This document shows positions 21,925-33,380 of a DNA stretch of 64,000 bases, one piece after another. The position numbers were made by a program, and so were the translations under genes. The notes beneath the pieces are model-generated. The model was not told the DNA's origin and made no database searches. It saw nothing but the letters and a program-made list of their open reading frames with translations. Origin of the DNA: Reticulitermes speratus (Eukaryota; Arthropoda; Insecta; Blattodea; Rhinotermitidae); the NCBI GenBank assembly GCA_021186555.1, contig JAJKFL010000005.1:45069635-45133634 (forward strand). Reading direction: 5' to 3'. Position 1 is the first letter of the stretch. Each line of letters starts with the position of its first letter.

Positions 21925-23082
21925 CGGTTTAAAACATCAGGTTGGATTCTTCCACAGCCTTTCCCATTTATCATCCTATCGTTTGACGCTATACAAGTTT
22001 AGCCAATGAGAACGTAATTAAATAAACAATGAATGCATAAACAAACAAAAACAGATTTATTTGTAAATCGACGAGCTAGTAACTGTTTCTACTCATACCG
22101 TGGTTGATGCCGGGCAGTGTGTTTTGTTCCGCGGAATAGCAATATCAGTGGAGAACTCACTAGTGCCATGTAACCGCTTGTATTATACATAACAAGGGGC
22201 CCTGACCCTCCGCTCACCACAAACCATTACTGACCACCCACCAAATATCCATCAGCTGTTTAATCCACTTGACATCCACAGGAGGAGATGAATCCTTAAA
22301 ACGGGGTCTGCAGTACCCTGCGGGTCTACAAAGGCTTAGTGTACTCTGTGATACGCAGTTCCCCTCATACTATTAGTCATTTTCGTGACGCTTCCGTAAC
22401 ACCTGCAGTATCATCAAATGACACTCATCTATAGGTCACTTGTTAGTTTCTGGCCGGTGCAATTTTCAAGCGGAAGTTTAGGATCGAGTCTTTGTTACAG
22501 CAATGATGATAGCGGATTGGCGGGCGAAAATAAAAAGAAGGGAATATTCTGCCCTTGCTATCTCACGTACATAGTAGGCCTGTCTGGCAAGTCCGCTAGA
22601 TTCCTCACTGGCCAAAAAACTAACAAATGACGTATACCAGAATACACGGTATTATAACTTTAAGAAACTTCATGGCTGTGATATACCAGATGTCACAGAT
22701 ACACCCCGTGTTATACACTGTCCACTAAACCTGCCCCAGTGCCGTCTCAGGTGTCAACGCCTCGTATTGTTAAAGCTCACGTGATTGCAATGTGGCATGA
22801 TCTTTGTCCGCTGCTGTACCGGAGGAAGGAACAGAACTACACTGCACCATGGCCTCCCTCTACCACACGCACATGTAATGACGATCAGGGTAGGCAGTTT
22901 TGTTTCTCCATGTGGGACGATTTTAAGCGCACAGCCACTCCCCGACTTACGACCAATCGAAGTTACTACCAACATTTCCTTAATAAAATTTAAATTCAAA
23001 CTACTCTAAAAAAAAGTCATTAAGATTCCACCTCGAAATACATTTCTATATTCCGTTGAAGAAACTCTGTTCGTATTAAGCT
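21925..23082. other. Non-coding stretch, nothing recognised
   Basis: The frames at 22739-23009 overlap on both strands and carry no domain I recognise; no splice-supported gene is seen. Confidence 0.3.
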
Positions 23083-23280
23083 CTGCGCTCTTCTGGGATT
23101 TTACATAGTTTGTTACCGACGTTTCGGGTCAACATATCGGTTCCCATCTTCAAAGGTCAAGCAGTCCAAGAAGAATTGAACTTCTTGGACATCTTGACCC
23201 TTGAAGATGGAACCGATAGGTTGTCCCGAAACGTCGGTAACTACCATTCTACGCTGCGTAAAATCCCAGAAGAGCGCATA
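23083..23280. repeat. Family F fold-back repeat with both cores
   Basis: Outer arms: ctgcgctcttctgggatttta and its complement at the right. Left core on the minus strand: gacgtttcgggtcaac .. cccatcttcaaagg. Right core on the plus strand: ccttgaagatggaaccgat .. ttgtcccgaaacgtcgg. The centre is a second palindrome (tccaagaagaattgaacttcttgga). Confidence 0.88.
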
Positions 23281-24182
23281 TTTCATTTACACCGCAACAG
23301 AAGCCTGAAATCACACATCTGTTCTTTTTATTTAGCAACAGAACGACTGTCTATTTGAATCCCCCTCATTTCGTATTTTCTTGTTGCGACGTAAGAAGAA
23401 ATACTGACTGTGGAAGAGGTTATATCCCATCCACTGACATTCAGTAACTAGAAACCACAATCCTACAAGCAAGAACATGAAGCAGATAAAATTTTGCACT
23501 GCTTTGTGTTCACTTCATATTTGAGGTGTTAACAAACTGGAGGCTGTTACTTTAAGTGTACACAACCCCCACAAAGAAATGGAATGTTCATGAAGACCTT
23601 AATATTCTGTTTTTGCTAACAAACTAAAAACACTTCCACCTTACTTCGTGTAAAACATTATTATATCTGCACACATGCCATCAATCGCTGGTCCCTAAGT
23701 ATTTGGAGACATTTCAATAATGTAAAAGGAAAGCAGTCTACCCTAAAGTGTGAATCCTCTGTAGTACGAAACCTGTTTAATAAGGACATCTTATTTTTCC
23801 AACCTTCAATTGTGATTTCCATTGATCCACTGTAATAAATTTTAGCCCTTGAGTGAAACAATGAAGTCACTGTGCTGAACAGGCATGCCATGAAGTAGAG
23901 AAGCTGTTGGAAGTCAGCTTGGCAGATAAACGAGTGCTACTACATAAAGACAACTTGGTATTAGCAAAAGTTAAGGCTGCAATATTAACACGAACTGGTA
24001 CCTCTCAATGGTATTGTGATAACAGATTTTTTTCGAAAGAACGTATTCTTGTCGTCAGTCGGGGAGTAGAAGGCATGTTTCTTATTTTAGCCGCATCTTG
24101 TTTTCCTCCCTGCCTATTCGGACAGATATAACGTCACAGACTCGGAGGAGTTCATTGGAACGTGAAGCTTGTTAAACAAGTG
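23281..24182. other. Non-coding stretch, nothing recognised
   Basis: No supported gene or repeat. Confidence 0.3.
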
Positions 24183-24430
24183 TGTTGTTATGTTTCAACT
24201 GGTAAATACCGACGTTTCGGAGGCGTGTAGTACATCCACCTTCAGGGTCAAACCGTCCAAGAAGAGCAGCAGTAGTACAGTCACCGACGTTTCTGAGGGG
24301 CGTGTTATTACACACACAATTCAATGAGGTCATATTATTAATTACCCAAAACACGTAAAACGTACTTCAGCCAAGTTGACACTGATGATGATGATGATGC
24401 TAGTGTAGGTGTCGAAACGTGTGCGTTGTA
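24183..24430. repeat. Two degenerate family F cores
   Basis: Minus-type cores at about 24206-24246 (gacgtttcggaggcg .. ccaccttcaggg) and a half core near 24285. A plus-type core lies at 24378-24421 (ctgatgatgatgatg .. gtgtcgaaacgtgtg). It directly precedes a family A SINE. Confidence 0.6.
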
Positions 24431-24492
24431 ACAATGCTTGTGACACATTGTGATAATGGTTGTTGGTTTTTAATAAACGAATAATTAAATTT

Positions 24493-24907
24493 CTCGGGGT
24501 AAAGAGGGCGGGGCGTGGAGTTGACCACCCACCCGCATCTGGTTTTTTTTTTCTATGGCTCGACAGCCCTATATGGGCCTGGGCCTCCTCGTTTCGTCGA
24601 GGTTTCATGATCACACACTTTAGACACACCACAGTCGGTAGGACTCCTCCGGACGAGGGACCAGCTTGTTGCAGAGACCTCTACCTGACAACACACAACA
24701 CTCACAAGAGACAGACATCCATGCCCCCGGTGGGATTCGAACCCACGATCCTACTAAGCGAGCGGCCGAAGACCCACGCCTTAGACCGCACGGCCACTGG
24801 GATCGGCACCCGCATCAAGTGTCAGGGTTAAAGAAAGTGTAGAGCTATACCTCTACTCCCCCTCTGGGCCTTCATGGCCTGTTCTAGGGAGAACTTTACC
24901 TTTACCA
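24493..24907 (+). mobile_element. SINE family A, 5'-truncated, split by a family B SINE
   Basis: Family A sequence at 24493-24539 (cggggtaaagagggcggggc, gtggagttgaccaccc) resumes at 24807 (acccgcatcaagtgtcaggg) and ends with agctatacctctactccccc and actttacctttacc. The interruption is exactly the family B element at 24540-24806. Confidence 0.9.
24540..24806 (-). mobile_element. SINE family B, full-length, nested in family A
   Basis: The best family B copy. On the minus strand it starts GTGCCGATCCCAGTGGCCGT, with a head like tRNA-Ser/Leu (GCGGTCTAAGGCGTGGG) and a B box as GTGGGTTCGAATCCCACC. The body runs ctcttgtgagtgttgtgtg and ggtagaggtctctgc, and it ends ggctgtcgagccatag plus poly-A (T run at 24542-24552). 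The target duplication CACCCGCATC is perfect (24530-24539 and 24807-24816). Confidence 0.93.
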
Positions 24908-25679
24908 TGGAGGCTACACTGTCTCACCGAGGACGTCCATTCATTGAAGACTGATAGCCTTGAATTCTGCTATAATGGTGCCACAGAAAATGGTTCCGTC
25001 AATTGCCCTTTTACACATTTCCCTCGAAGTCTTACGCTTTCCCATGCAGTTCGTAATGATAGCCATGAAATAACAGTAGCTGGGAGAAGAAAGTTTGGTT
25101 ATGTTAGTGTCTAAAACAATGAAGTATCCGATGAATACCAACAAAGAACGTGAAGAATTTATTTTGAAATCTAAACATTTCAGTTCATTCAAACGTCTAT
25201 ACCCCACCGGCAATAATTTGAAGTATGAAGTATATAGGCCTATATATAAATAAGACGAGTGTATATAAAATTCACTGCCTATCTCACAAAAAACATGGTC
25301 ACCATTAAAAAGACCAACATGTAATGTTGATTAGGGAAATAATTGCTGTTTGTTCCGAGAGTCATAAAAATACATGAATACACTGTGCGAATAAAATTGA
25401 GATCATTATAACTTTAAAGTAACTAGTGCTTTAAATTGCGATTTATAACAAACAGAATTCCGTGGTCAGGATCTGTGATTCTATAGCTTGTAGATCAGGA
25501 GAACTTCTCACTGCTACATGGATTACTGGACTGTGTCCAGTAAACATTAGTGGTGTAATCGTGCCGTCTCATAGGTGATAGATTATTTATATGATCTCAC
25601 ACTACACAGGAGTGGAGCCACTGCAGCGATTTGCAGATTGATTTTACTTAGTTACAACTGCATATAGTCTATATACGCC

Positions 25680-25680
<1 letters not shown>
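24908..25680. other. Non-coding stretch, nothing recognised
   Basis: AT-rich, no supported gene. Confidence 0.3.

Positions 25681-25710
<30 letters not shown>
25681..25710 (+). repeat. (TA)15 microsatellite
   Basis: Uninterrupted TA dinucleotides. Confidence 0.95.
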
Positions 25711-25715
<5 letters not shown>

Positions 25716-26357
25716 GTTATGACCATTACCATTATAACATTTTTGTTTCTTTATTTTTACTGTGCTTACTCAGAAGCCACGAGGCCAATTACAGAAACAG
25801 CAGAAATAGAAAACAAACAAACAAGCAAGCAACAGACAAAACAAAGCTTTAACGGATAAAACTTCAACTTCAAAGCCAAATAATTTTATTAGGATTAAAA
25901 CACAATTTGCTAAAAATACGAACAGGTTTGTAAATTCCATTAGCAACAGAAGCACATGTGGCATTCACAGTTACTGGAGAAAACAATAAAAATGGCAAAA
26001 TGCCATACATTTAGAGCAGGAACAGGACGTAGAGCCATTTGAGACATTAATAAAAGAACAAGCATGTAAGTGGTGCCATCTGGTGTGTAAAGTCTGAAGA
26101 TATTCAGTACTCTGATATATTCGTATAAGTATACGGAATACAATGTGTGTCAGAAGCTGAAAGGTGTCTGTGTACAGTGTTAGTTCATTGGAATCAGCAG
26201 TTGTTACAGAACTGCGTGAAAAGAGGCATATTAAGCTTGAAACTAAAAGAGCGAGGTTCAGAACAACAACAACAACAACAACAATGACGAAGAAAACGAC
26301 AACAATAAAAAGGAAAACTAATGATATATTTGTCCGTATGTACACTTCGAGGGGGTA
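25711..26357. other. Non-coding stretch with a short (AAC)n run
   Basis: (AAC)7-8 lies at 26262-26284. The long minus-strand frame through this region (25971-26612) crosses the SINE at 26358 and simple repeats, so it is not accepted as a gene. Confidence 0.4.
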
Positions 26358-26572
26358 TGGAGGGTAAGAGAATGGAGGTACAGATTCACTCATTTTCAAC
26401 CTCGACACCAGATGGAGGTGAGAGGTCAGCTTCACGTCCCGACCAGCTTTACTCCTGGGGAAACTGACCCTATTACCCACTGAACAGAGGACGCATTGAG
26501 CCCCACAGCAGGTCTGGACTTTTAGAAAAGGAAAAACTCCCTTGCCCCCGTCTGGAATCGAATCTTGATTAT
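26358..26572 (-). mobile_element. SINE family A copy
   Basis: Minus strand: body cactcattttcaacctcgac, gaggtcagcttcacg and ggaaactgaccctattaccc, with the B-box region as tctggaatcgaatcttg. The head beyond it is lost. Confidence 0.8.
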
Positions 26573-26610
26573 AATTTTCATACGTCGTTATTGCGTTGTT
26601 ATACATCAAC

Positions 26611-26681
26611 AACTACTACTGCTACTACTACTAGTACTACTACTAGCAGTAGCACTAATAATAATAATAATAATAATAATA
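26611..26681 (+). repeat. (ACT)n and (AAT)n microsatellites
   Basis: Two adjoining trinucleotide tracts, ACT/GCT then AAT. Confidence 0.9.
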
Positions 26682-27099
26682 CAGCCCAGAAGTTTTTATC
26701 GCGATCAGAATAGTTCGTTGTATTCTCTGTTAGTGTAATTTATGTCAGTCTTTGTCCCTAAGATGTACTTTAATTTTACCCCCTTTCGGTCTCTCAAGTT
26801 ACCTCTTATACTGAAGTCTCCTAACCAAAATTCAGTGTCGTTTTCTTCTTATTATCTATCTGTTCAACGTGTCCGGCCTCTTTGAAGTATTCCTCTTTAT
26901 GAAATTAAGGTAGAATTTCGAGTTAATTTTTACCAGTCCGTGAAAACAGGCAGGCGCCTTGGAGTTAAGGCTCCACGTACTTTTATATCTCGGACCGGAT
27001 GAAAATATATTATAAGCTTTACGCTCCGGCCGTCTTCCCTCAAGGAGATAGTAGTCGAATTGTCTTAGCGATAAAGGAAAATAATTTTTATTGAACTTC

Positions 27100-27245
27100 T
27101 TCAGGGTTGAATAACAGTGTACATGCTTTCGCTCTGCTATTTGTGGCTGACTCTTCTACTTTGAGGATGGAACACATATTTTCCTCCGAAACGTTGGTAA
27201 GTTTCTACCAGACTGCATGGCGTCACATCTCACAAGACAGAGCCT
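27100..27245 (+). repeat. Degenerate family F repeat
   Basis: Core tttgaggatggaacacat .. tcctccgaaacgttgg followed by the right arm ctaccagactgcatggcgtc and acatctcacaagac, which matches the arms near 55450 and 54880. Confidence 0.65.
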
Positions 27246-27646
27246 TGGGAACCTCAAACGTCACATGGAATTTTCACCGTTTCTCAGGTATCGTGGTTTA
27301 GAGCAATTACCTTAGGAGTGTTCCATGTTAAAGTTACATGCAGTCATTGTGTGGCAGACTCCGAGGCCTTGGCTTTCAAGAGGTCAGTGTGCTGGAATAT
27401 TTTCTCACGCATTTTTTATGGATCACACACAATGGAGTCCGCTCTGTTTCACACAAATTACGCTCGCTGAGTGAGAAATCATGAGCCCTCTCACGTGCAC
27501 TTGAATTTAATAACAACGAAAGTGAATACCAGCACTGCCATCTGTACTGGTGTGATTATACAAAAGGCTCTACACACGTGCTCTCCGTTATGCCTACAGC
27601 AAGGATATCGTTGAGTGATTTCAGGCTTCCTCCGCGCCTAAACGAG

Positions 27647-27820
27647 GTCTGCGCTCTTCTGGGATTTTGCGCAGCGCAGAATGGTAGTTTGTTACTGACG
27701 TTTCGGGACAACCTATCGGTCCCGTCTTCAAAGGTCAAGCAGACTGTTTGACCCTTGAAGATGGGACGGATTGGTTGTCCCGAAACGTCAGTAACAAACT
27801 ACCATACTACGATGAGATCT
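27647..27820. repeat. Family F fold-back repeat, first of a tandem pair
   Basis: Minus core gacgtttcgggacaac .. ccgtcttcaaaggtcaag and plus core tgacccttgaagatgggacg .. ttgtcccgaaacgtcag. Inner arms ggtagtttgttact mirror agtaacaaactacc. It is closely related to the copy at 23083. Confidence 0.9.
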
Positions 27821-27823
27821 GCG

Positions 27824-28007
27824 CTCTTCTGGGGTACAAGGCGGCGGCGTGTGATAATTGTTTACCGACGTTTCGGGACAACGTATCGGTCCCATCTTCC
27901 TACTCGGACTCTTGACCCGTGAAGATGGGACCGATACGTTGTCCCGAAACGTCAGTAAACAATTGCCACACGACGCCGCGTAATATCCCAGAAGAGCGCA
28001 GATCTCT
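27824..28007. repeat. Family F fold-back repeat, second of a tandem pair
   Basis: Arms gagatctgcgctcttctgg and gtgtgataattgtttaccga with their complements at the right. The plus core is cgtgaagatgggaccgatac, gttgtcccgaaacgtcag. Its subtype (with 'cggcgtcgtgtgg'-like arms) is that of 17711, not that of its neighbour. Confidence 0.9.
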
Positions 28008-28269
28008 ATGAATTTCACTGTTAAATAAAATGCTAACCTTTAAGTACGGTGGTAAATGTAGGTCTATATACCGCCTGCCAGTTTTAACGTTTGAAAAACT
28101 TTCGTTTTGCCTCATAATTCTCACAATAAACGACTGTAAGTAATTATTATTTTAATGAAGACGCGGGGTGTTTTTGTGGGGCAGATCTGACATATTTTTG
28201 AGATGAATTTATGAATCGAAGTGCCGAAGTATCTGGGGGAATTTATGTTATAAACTTACGAACTAAAAG

Positions 28270-28553
28270 GTAAATTTCACCCTATAACAGGCCATGAAGA
28301 CCCAGAGGGGGATAGAGGTGTAGCTCTACTCTGTTTTTAAACTCGGCGCTAGATAGGGATGGGTGGTCAACTCCATGTCTCGGCCGCTTTATGACCGGGA
28401 AAGATACTCGGTACCCATTGTACAGTAGGCTGGGTTGGCCCCAGGACCAGTCTGGACGGGTGCAGAAAATTGCGCCCCCACCGGAATTCGATCTCCAGAT
28501 CGCCCAGCCCTTAGCGAGTTGCTCTACCCATACGCTATCCCGACCCACAAATG
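28270..28553 (-). mobile_element. SINE family A, near full-length
   Basis: Minus strand: tail aggtaaatttcaccctata, body tagaggtgtagctctactc and ggtacccattgtacagtagg, then the B box as ccggaattcgatctcc and the head ttagcgagttgctctaccca. I could not see a clear target duplication. Confidence 0.88.
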
Positions 28554-29059
28554 TATGAACTGCAGAAGTTATATATTCAGAAGCATTAAGTGACCATTGT
28601 AAGCTTACTGTGAAATGGAAAGAAGTGGAATTTTGTTTGAAGGAGTGAGAAACTGCATGCAGAATTCCTAGATGGATAGTTTTGTTTCTGAAACTCCAAC
28701 AAAGTACTTCCTGAATAAAATACTGAAGCAGAACTCTCAACTGACTGGGCTAGCTTAGGAATGGAAACGCACATTCTTCGAAAAGCGGGAGAGTAGATGG
28801 TCTTTCATAATGGCGATTTGCCACAGAGGCTTTGAAGTTACATTATTGCTGATTTCGATGTTAATACATAGTTACTTAATGACTTACTTACGTACGGACC
28901 GACCGAGGGAAAATATAAAGGCAGGGCACAATAGTTAAGGCTATTCTCGCGACTAAGCACAAATCCGTGGAGGAGGATGAAGTGGAAGTCGAAATCCATG
29001 CATTATTTTCCTGATAATATTGAAATGAGTGGTGAACTTCATATCCTAACTGTTTTACC

Positions 29060-29200
29060 CCTATGGGAAGAGTCCAAGATACAACGTTGCCTTAGGCTTT
29101 GTTGGTTTAGACATGTTGGCAAGGAGAAGAATGGTAAAATTCCTCTCAAGAATCGAACACGGTCCCCAGGCACTTTACTGGCTGAGGGTCGGGCTCAACT
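29060..29200 (+). pseudogene. Non-LTR retrotransposon C-terminal fragment
   Basis: One frame reads EESKIQRCLRLCWFRHVGKE and KNGKIPLK. This resembles the segment after the reverse-transcriptase domain in many insect LINEs (consensus I..RRLRWFGHV.RM...RIPKK). No other part of the element is seen, so it is a short old remnant. Confidence 0.5.
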
Positions 29201-29650
29201 GTCACGTGATATTATCGGGCTTCGTATACCGGCCATATTGCTTGAAGATCTGCTATGTGTGGCATGTTTATAGTGAGAAAAAAATGGGGTATTCCATGGG
29301 ACTTGACTGCTCCCTGTTAGGGTTTGTTTCTCGTTGCTGAGCGCCAAAAGTGAAAGAACGCGGGCAAGTCAGTTTTCGTCCACGGTTAATCCCCTACCCT
29401 TCGGGAGGAAGAAGGCCATATCCTCTTTCGTCCACGGCTCATAACTTGTAAATGAGCACAAGGCAGTTGCGGAAGACATTTGTTTCGGGTGGCAGAAGAT
29501 TGCTTACAATAACGTTGACCTAATTTAATGAGAAATCCTTTATTAAAACAAAATACTAAAATAATATAATATAACAATTTTTTTAGAAAGCAATGTACCC
29601 TTAGTTTAATGACTTTCTTAAATAATATAATTACAAAAAACGCTAAAATA

Positions 29651-30976
29651 CAGAGTGGGGCAGAATTCATTCATCATTTTGATTTACGTAGTAATCTGGT
29701 GGCCCCGGAGAAGAGATTGAACTAATTGTGTTACCGAGTTCAGCTAGGGACGCCATTTAGTAAACATGATCAGTGATCGGCTGTACACCGTGCGTTCGCA
29801 GTAGAGACTTTTTTAATAAATAACGACTCTGTGATACCAACGCAACTAATATTCAGGCGACATTTTGACATTGAGAGACACGGAACGGTTCCTGATCGTA
29901 GCACCATCAAGAACTGGCTACAGAAGTTTCGAACAACGGCTTCTGCAACAAATAAAAAACCTGAAGGCAGAGTCAGAACTTTGCGGACACCGGAAAACAC
30001 TGAAAGATTACGAGCCGCTATCGGTCGTAGCCCCAAACGACCAGCACGCAGACATTCAGTTGCCCTCAACATATCGAGCAGATCGCTCTGACAGATACTT
30101 CATTTTGGTTACTTTTTCGCCCCTACCAATTACACACTGTGCGAGAACTGTCAGACCGTGAGTTTGCTTCAAGAAGTGCATTTTGTGAGCAATTTGTTAC
30201 CTTAGTGAACGAACATTCAGATGTTAATCGTCAGGTGATAATGTCAGATGAAGCTCACTTTGAACTGCCTGGTTGTGTGAATAAACAAAACAGGAGTGGA
30301 GCTAATCCGAATGAACTGCATGTGAAACCACTTCACAGTCAGAGAGGAACAGTATGGTCTGGGATATTAGCGTTCGGTATCATTGGTCATTTTTGGGGGA
30401 TGAAACTCGCAATGCGGTTACTGTGACATTTGACCGGTATGTGCATATGGTGAATGAGTTCTTGCTTCCAGAGTTACGCCGTCGTGATATGTACCTTTCC
30501 ACCTTCTGGTTCCAACAAGATGGAGCAACAGCACTTACTGCTTGGTAGTCGATGAACACCTTAAGAACTATGTCTGAACATCGCATAATCTCGCGCTATG
30601 GCGACATTTCTTGGCCAGCCCTTTCTGTCGATCTCTCAGCTTGTGATTTCTTTTCGTGGGACTACTTGTAAAGCAAAGTTTTGTAAGCACGTCCGGCAGA
30701 CTTACGTAATCTCAAACAGAGAATTCCTGATGAAATCAATGCCATCCCACCGGCCATGTTACTTCGCGTAATGGAAAGTTTTTTGAACAGAGTGCATCAG
30801 TGCATCAAACTTGATGGGCGACATCTGACAGGTGTTATGTTTAAGAAGTAACGCTGTTATAAAGTTCCTAAATAATAGAAGGCATCTTTCATTTCACATT
30901 ACTTTGAATAAAATTTATTATAATATGGTCGAGTAGTGTATCTTTAAAAATGATAAATGAACTCTGCCTTCTTTTA
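29651..30976 (+). mobile_element. Decayed mariner/Tc1-like DNA transposon
   Basis: Left end GGCAGAATTCATTCATCATTTT (29659-29680) and the inverted right end at 30947-30968 match at 20 of 22 positions. The outer left bases CAGAGTGG follow a TA; the outer right bases are eroded. Between them lies a complete-length but broken transposase gene. Confidence 0.82.
29831..30851 (+). pseudogene. Mariner/Tc1-like transposase, frameshifted
   Basis: Frames at 29831-30091, 30139-30426 and 30354-30548, then one from about 30585 to TAA at 30849-30851, carry consecutive parts of one protein. The N-terminal HTH has RHGTVPDRSTIKNWLQKF, then RTPENTERLRAAIGRSPKR; then MSDEAHFELPG (first catalytic Asp), CVNKQN, WFQQDGATA (second Asp), and near the end a region like WPALSVDLSACDFF. 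These are the classic blocks of arthropod mariner-like DDD/E transposases. At least three frameshifts and two in-frame stops (after TALTAW and in the DYL*SK region) make it inactive. About 340 codons would be the intact length. Confidence 0.85.
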
Positions 30977-31261
30977 ACGAAATTATTAATTTAAGCATAA
31001 TTACATCAGGCGCTTAATTATTCGTTTTATCACAGTTTGTTCATACATCTATTACATGTCATTTTCTGTATATGTAACTAAGTTTAGAAACAAATTCTAA
31101 CCTAGAAATTTCTCCTCTTTCAGATTTTAAAATTAAATCTTCTACCAATCCCTTAGCAACGTGGCTTTTTTGATTAGTCGCTGTAGCAGGTAAATTAACA
31201 CTTCATAATTCTACGTAAATCGTATTTTGATACTCTGTTAACTTAATTATCAATCAACTGA

Positions 31262-31412
31262 TGTCGGGGTAAGGATGGTAAACGTGTGTCTATAAGTGTG
31301 AGTGAGAAGACTCACAGGCGTTCGTTGTCAACTTCAGACTACTGCTGACAAAATATCCAGTTAGTTAAATATTACGAGATAGCAGTGATCTCGTTGGCGC
31401 CCAGACCGGGAC
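31262..31412 (+). mobile_element. Possible LTR end with primer-binding site
   Basis: 31396-31413 reads TGGCGCCCAGACCGGGAC, which resembles the tRNA primer-binding site of Gypsy-type LTR elements (TGGCGCC start). The preceding 130 bp begin TGTCGGGGTAAGGATGG, like a Gypsy LTR start. No gag, pol or second LTR was found, so this is a fragment at most. Confidence 0.35.
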
Positions 31413-31739
31413 ATGAAGTGGTGACGTCAGAACACCGACGACACAGTGCATGAACAAGTGAAGGGCCAGCTGATCCTCTTACCTATCTGCATATCGCTCT
31501 CAGAATAAGAACAATGAGAGCTACAAACTTTGAGCGGAGAGGGTAAAAGCAGGGAGCAGTTACAAACAGTAGTCGAACTTGATTGGCTAAAGAAAAAAGT
31601 AACATGTTAATCGAAACTAATTGGCTAAACATTTTGGTGGATATGAGGTGAAAGCAAAGGTTATGTCATTCAAGATGACCAAGTAAGTTTTCGCAACCGC
31701 ATACCTGGACACCTTGGTATTGTTTTAATTGAAGGGGAT

Positions 31740-31988
31740 ATTTTATTCCATGGCACGAGAGCCCATAGTGGGCCAGGGCCTCCTCATTGTCGAGGCTTCA
31801 CGATCACACTCAGACACTCGGTGGGACTCCTCTGGACGAGTGATCAGCCTGACGCAGAGACCGCTACCTACACAACACACAACACTCACAAAAGACAGAC
31901 ATCCATGCCCCCAGCGGGATTCGAACCGGCGATTCGCGAACGGCCGCAGACCCACGCCTTAGACCGTGCGGCCACTGGGATCGGCACC
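31740..31988 (-). mobile_element. SINE family B copy
   Basis: Minus strand: tail ccatggcacgagagcccata, body ggactcctctggacgagtga and gcagagaccgctacct, then the B box as cgggattcgaaccggcg and the head acgccttagaccgtgcggcc. A small deletion beside the B box removes part of the variable arm. Confidence 0.88.
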
Positions 31989-32851
31989 GTTCACGGGGAT
32001 GCAAACATGAACAATAGCAGTGGACGAAAACGGATATAACCTTCGACTGGCTTGAGAGCTACCTTCTTTGCTCGTGGTTGAAAACGGATATGATTTTGAA
32101 GCCTTCGAGTGACCGTGGACGAAAACTGACATCCCCAATAACGCACTCTGCAAGCCGAGAGGTAATAAGACAGAAGTTACGTAATTTCGAAAGACGCAAC
32201 ATCCTTTACAGTTGTGCACCTGGAGACCAGGCAGTACTGAAATGGCACCTGTCATGGAAATCAGTCCCTCAGCTTACATGATGCAGTCATTCCGATGTAG
32301 CCATTAAGAATGCACTCTGCAGCTGTGGTGAGTTCATCCATTGTTCCACACAAATTGTTTTCTAGCGAGCGCAAACATCTGTTGCAACTTTATTACCCGA
32401 GGCCATAGCATTAAATTTTACGTCTTCTTCGCGAAGTCAGAATCAAATATGGCTGTAAACGGAACGCGGTTTCTCTTGTGCAGCCTTCACTGTTTTTTTA
32501 CACGCGACCAGGGTTTTCACATACGATTTCATTTATTTTTAAGGTCGCTTTCTGATGTGAATAATTAAGACAGCGATATCCATTATGACTTTCTGTCAAG
32601 TTAAGTTGCACAACTATCTTGCCAACAAATATCAGAATCTTTTTTTAACATAACTAAAGTTTTCTCACTGACTTATTAACAAACTCAATCCTCGGTAAAT
32701 AATAACCTCATTCTGAAAATAACGCGTTTCCTGCATTTCACCAAATTTCCTGTTTTGAACGATTTGTTGTTTCTTAGGTTATATAACACTTTTAGTACAT
32801 GAGATCTCTTAATTTGAAACATTGATCATTCTATAGCTTGATAAGAGAAGT
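31989..32851. other. Non-coding stretch, nothing recognised
   Basis: No supported gene or repeat. Confidence 0.3.
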
Positions 32852-33380
32852 CAGAACAAGAGAGGCAATGTATGTATAAACGTAACATTGAGGTGCGTTC
32901 GTGTAACCATTGTTGCCGTGGAAAAATAATACGTAACATATTCTGAGTGTCTGTAGCCTTGGTTATCCAGCACGCAGTGCGCATGCGCCGTATTATATTG
33001 CCTATAACCTGTGACCTGTCTTGCTCTACCGTATTTTTTCACGTCATCTCATAAAGGCCACGATTTTCGGGAAAAAATATATTGAACACAAAATGTGTGT
33101 TTTGATTTTCCCTACAAATGTTGGCTGAAATGTTTCTCATTCTACGAAAATTTAGCGAGATATTATCATAAATGTACATAGGTCTTCATGTAAAGTGTCC
33201 GTTATTCTTCTCAGATTTTATGAATTTTCTCGACAGATTTTCGAAAAATACTCAAATATCAAATTTCATGAAAATCCGTCTAGTGGGAGCCGAGTTGTTT
33301 CACGCGGACGGAGGGACCTACAGACAGATATGACGAAGCTAGTAGTCACTCTTTGCAATTTTGCGAACGCGCCTAAAGAC
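32852..33380 (-). repeat. About 530-bp interspersed repeat, copy 1
   Basis: The reverse complement of 56606-57140 over its whole length. Shared blocks include catgaaaatccgtc .. gagccgagttgtt, gacgaagctagtagtc, ttcatgtaaagtg and tctgagtgtctgtagccttg. No frame is shared, so it is non-coding. The CAGACAG-rich end resembles the edge of a larger interspersed element; 120-215 at the left edge of the window has a similar 'tttcatgaaaat .. cagacag' phrase. Confidence 0.85.

Noticed and set aside
24342-24831. Frames with MPPVGFEPTILLSERPKTHALDRTA
   Set aside because: Translation of the family B SINE head; the same peptide appears at 31821 and 42436.
25971-26612. 213-codon minus-strand frame
   Set aside because: It crosses a family A SINE and an AAC/GTT microsatellite and has no recognisable domain; long only by chance and low complexity.
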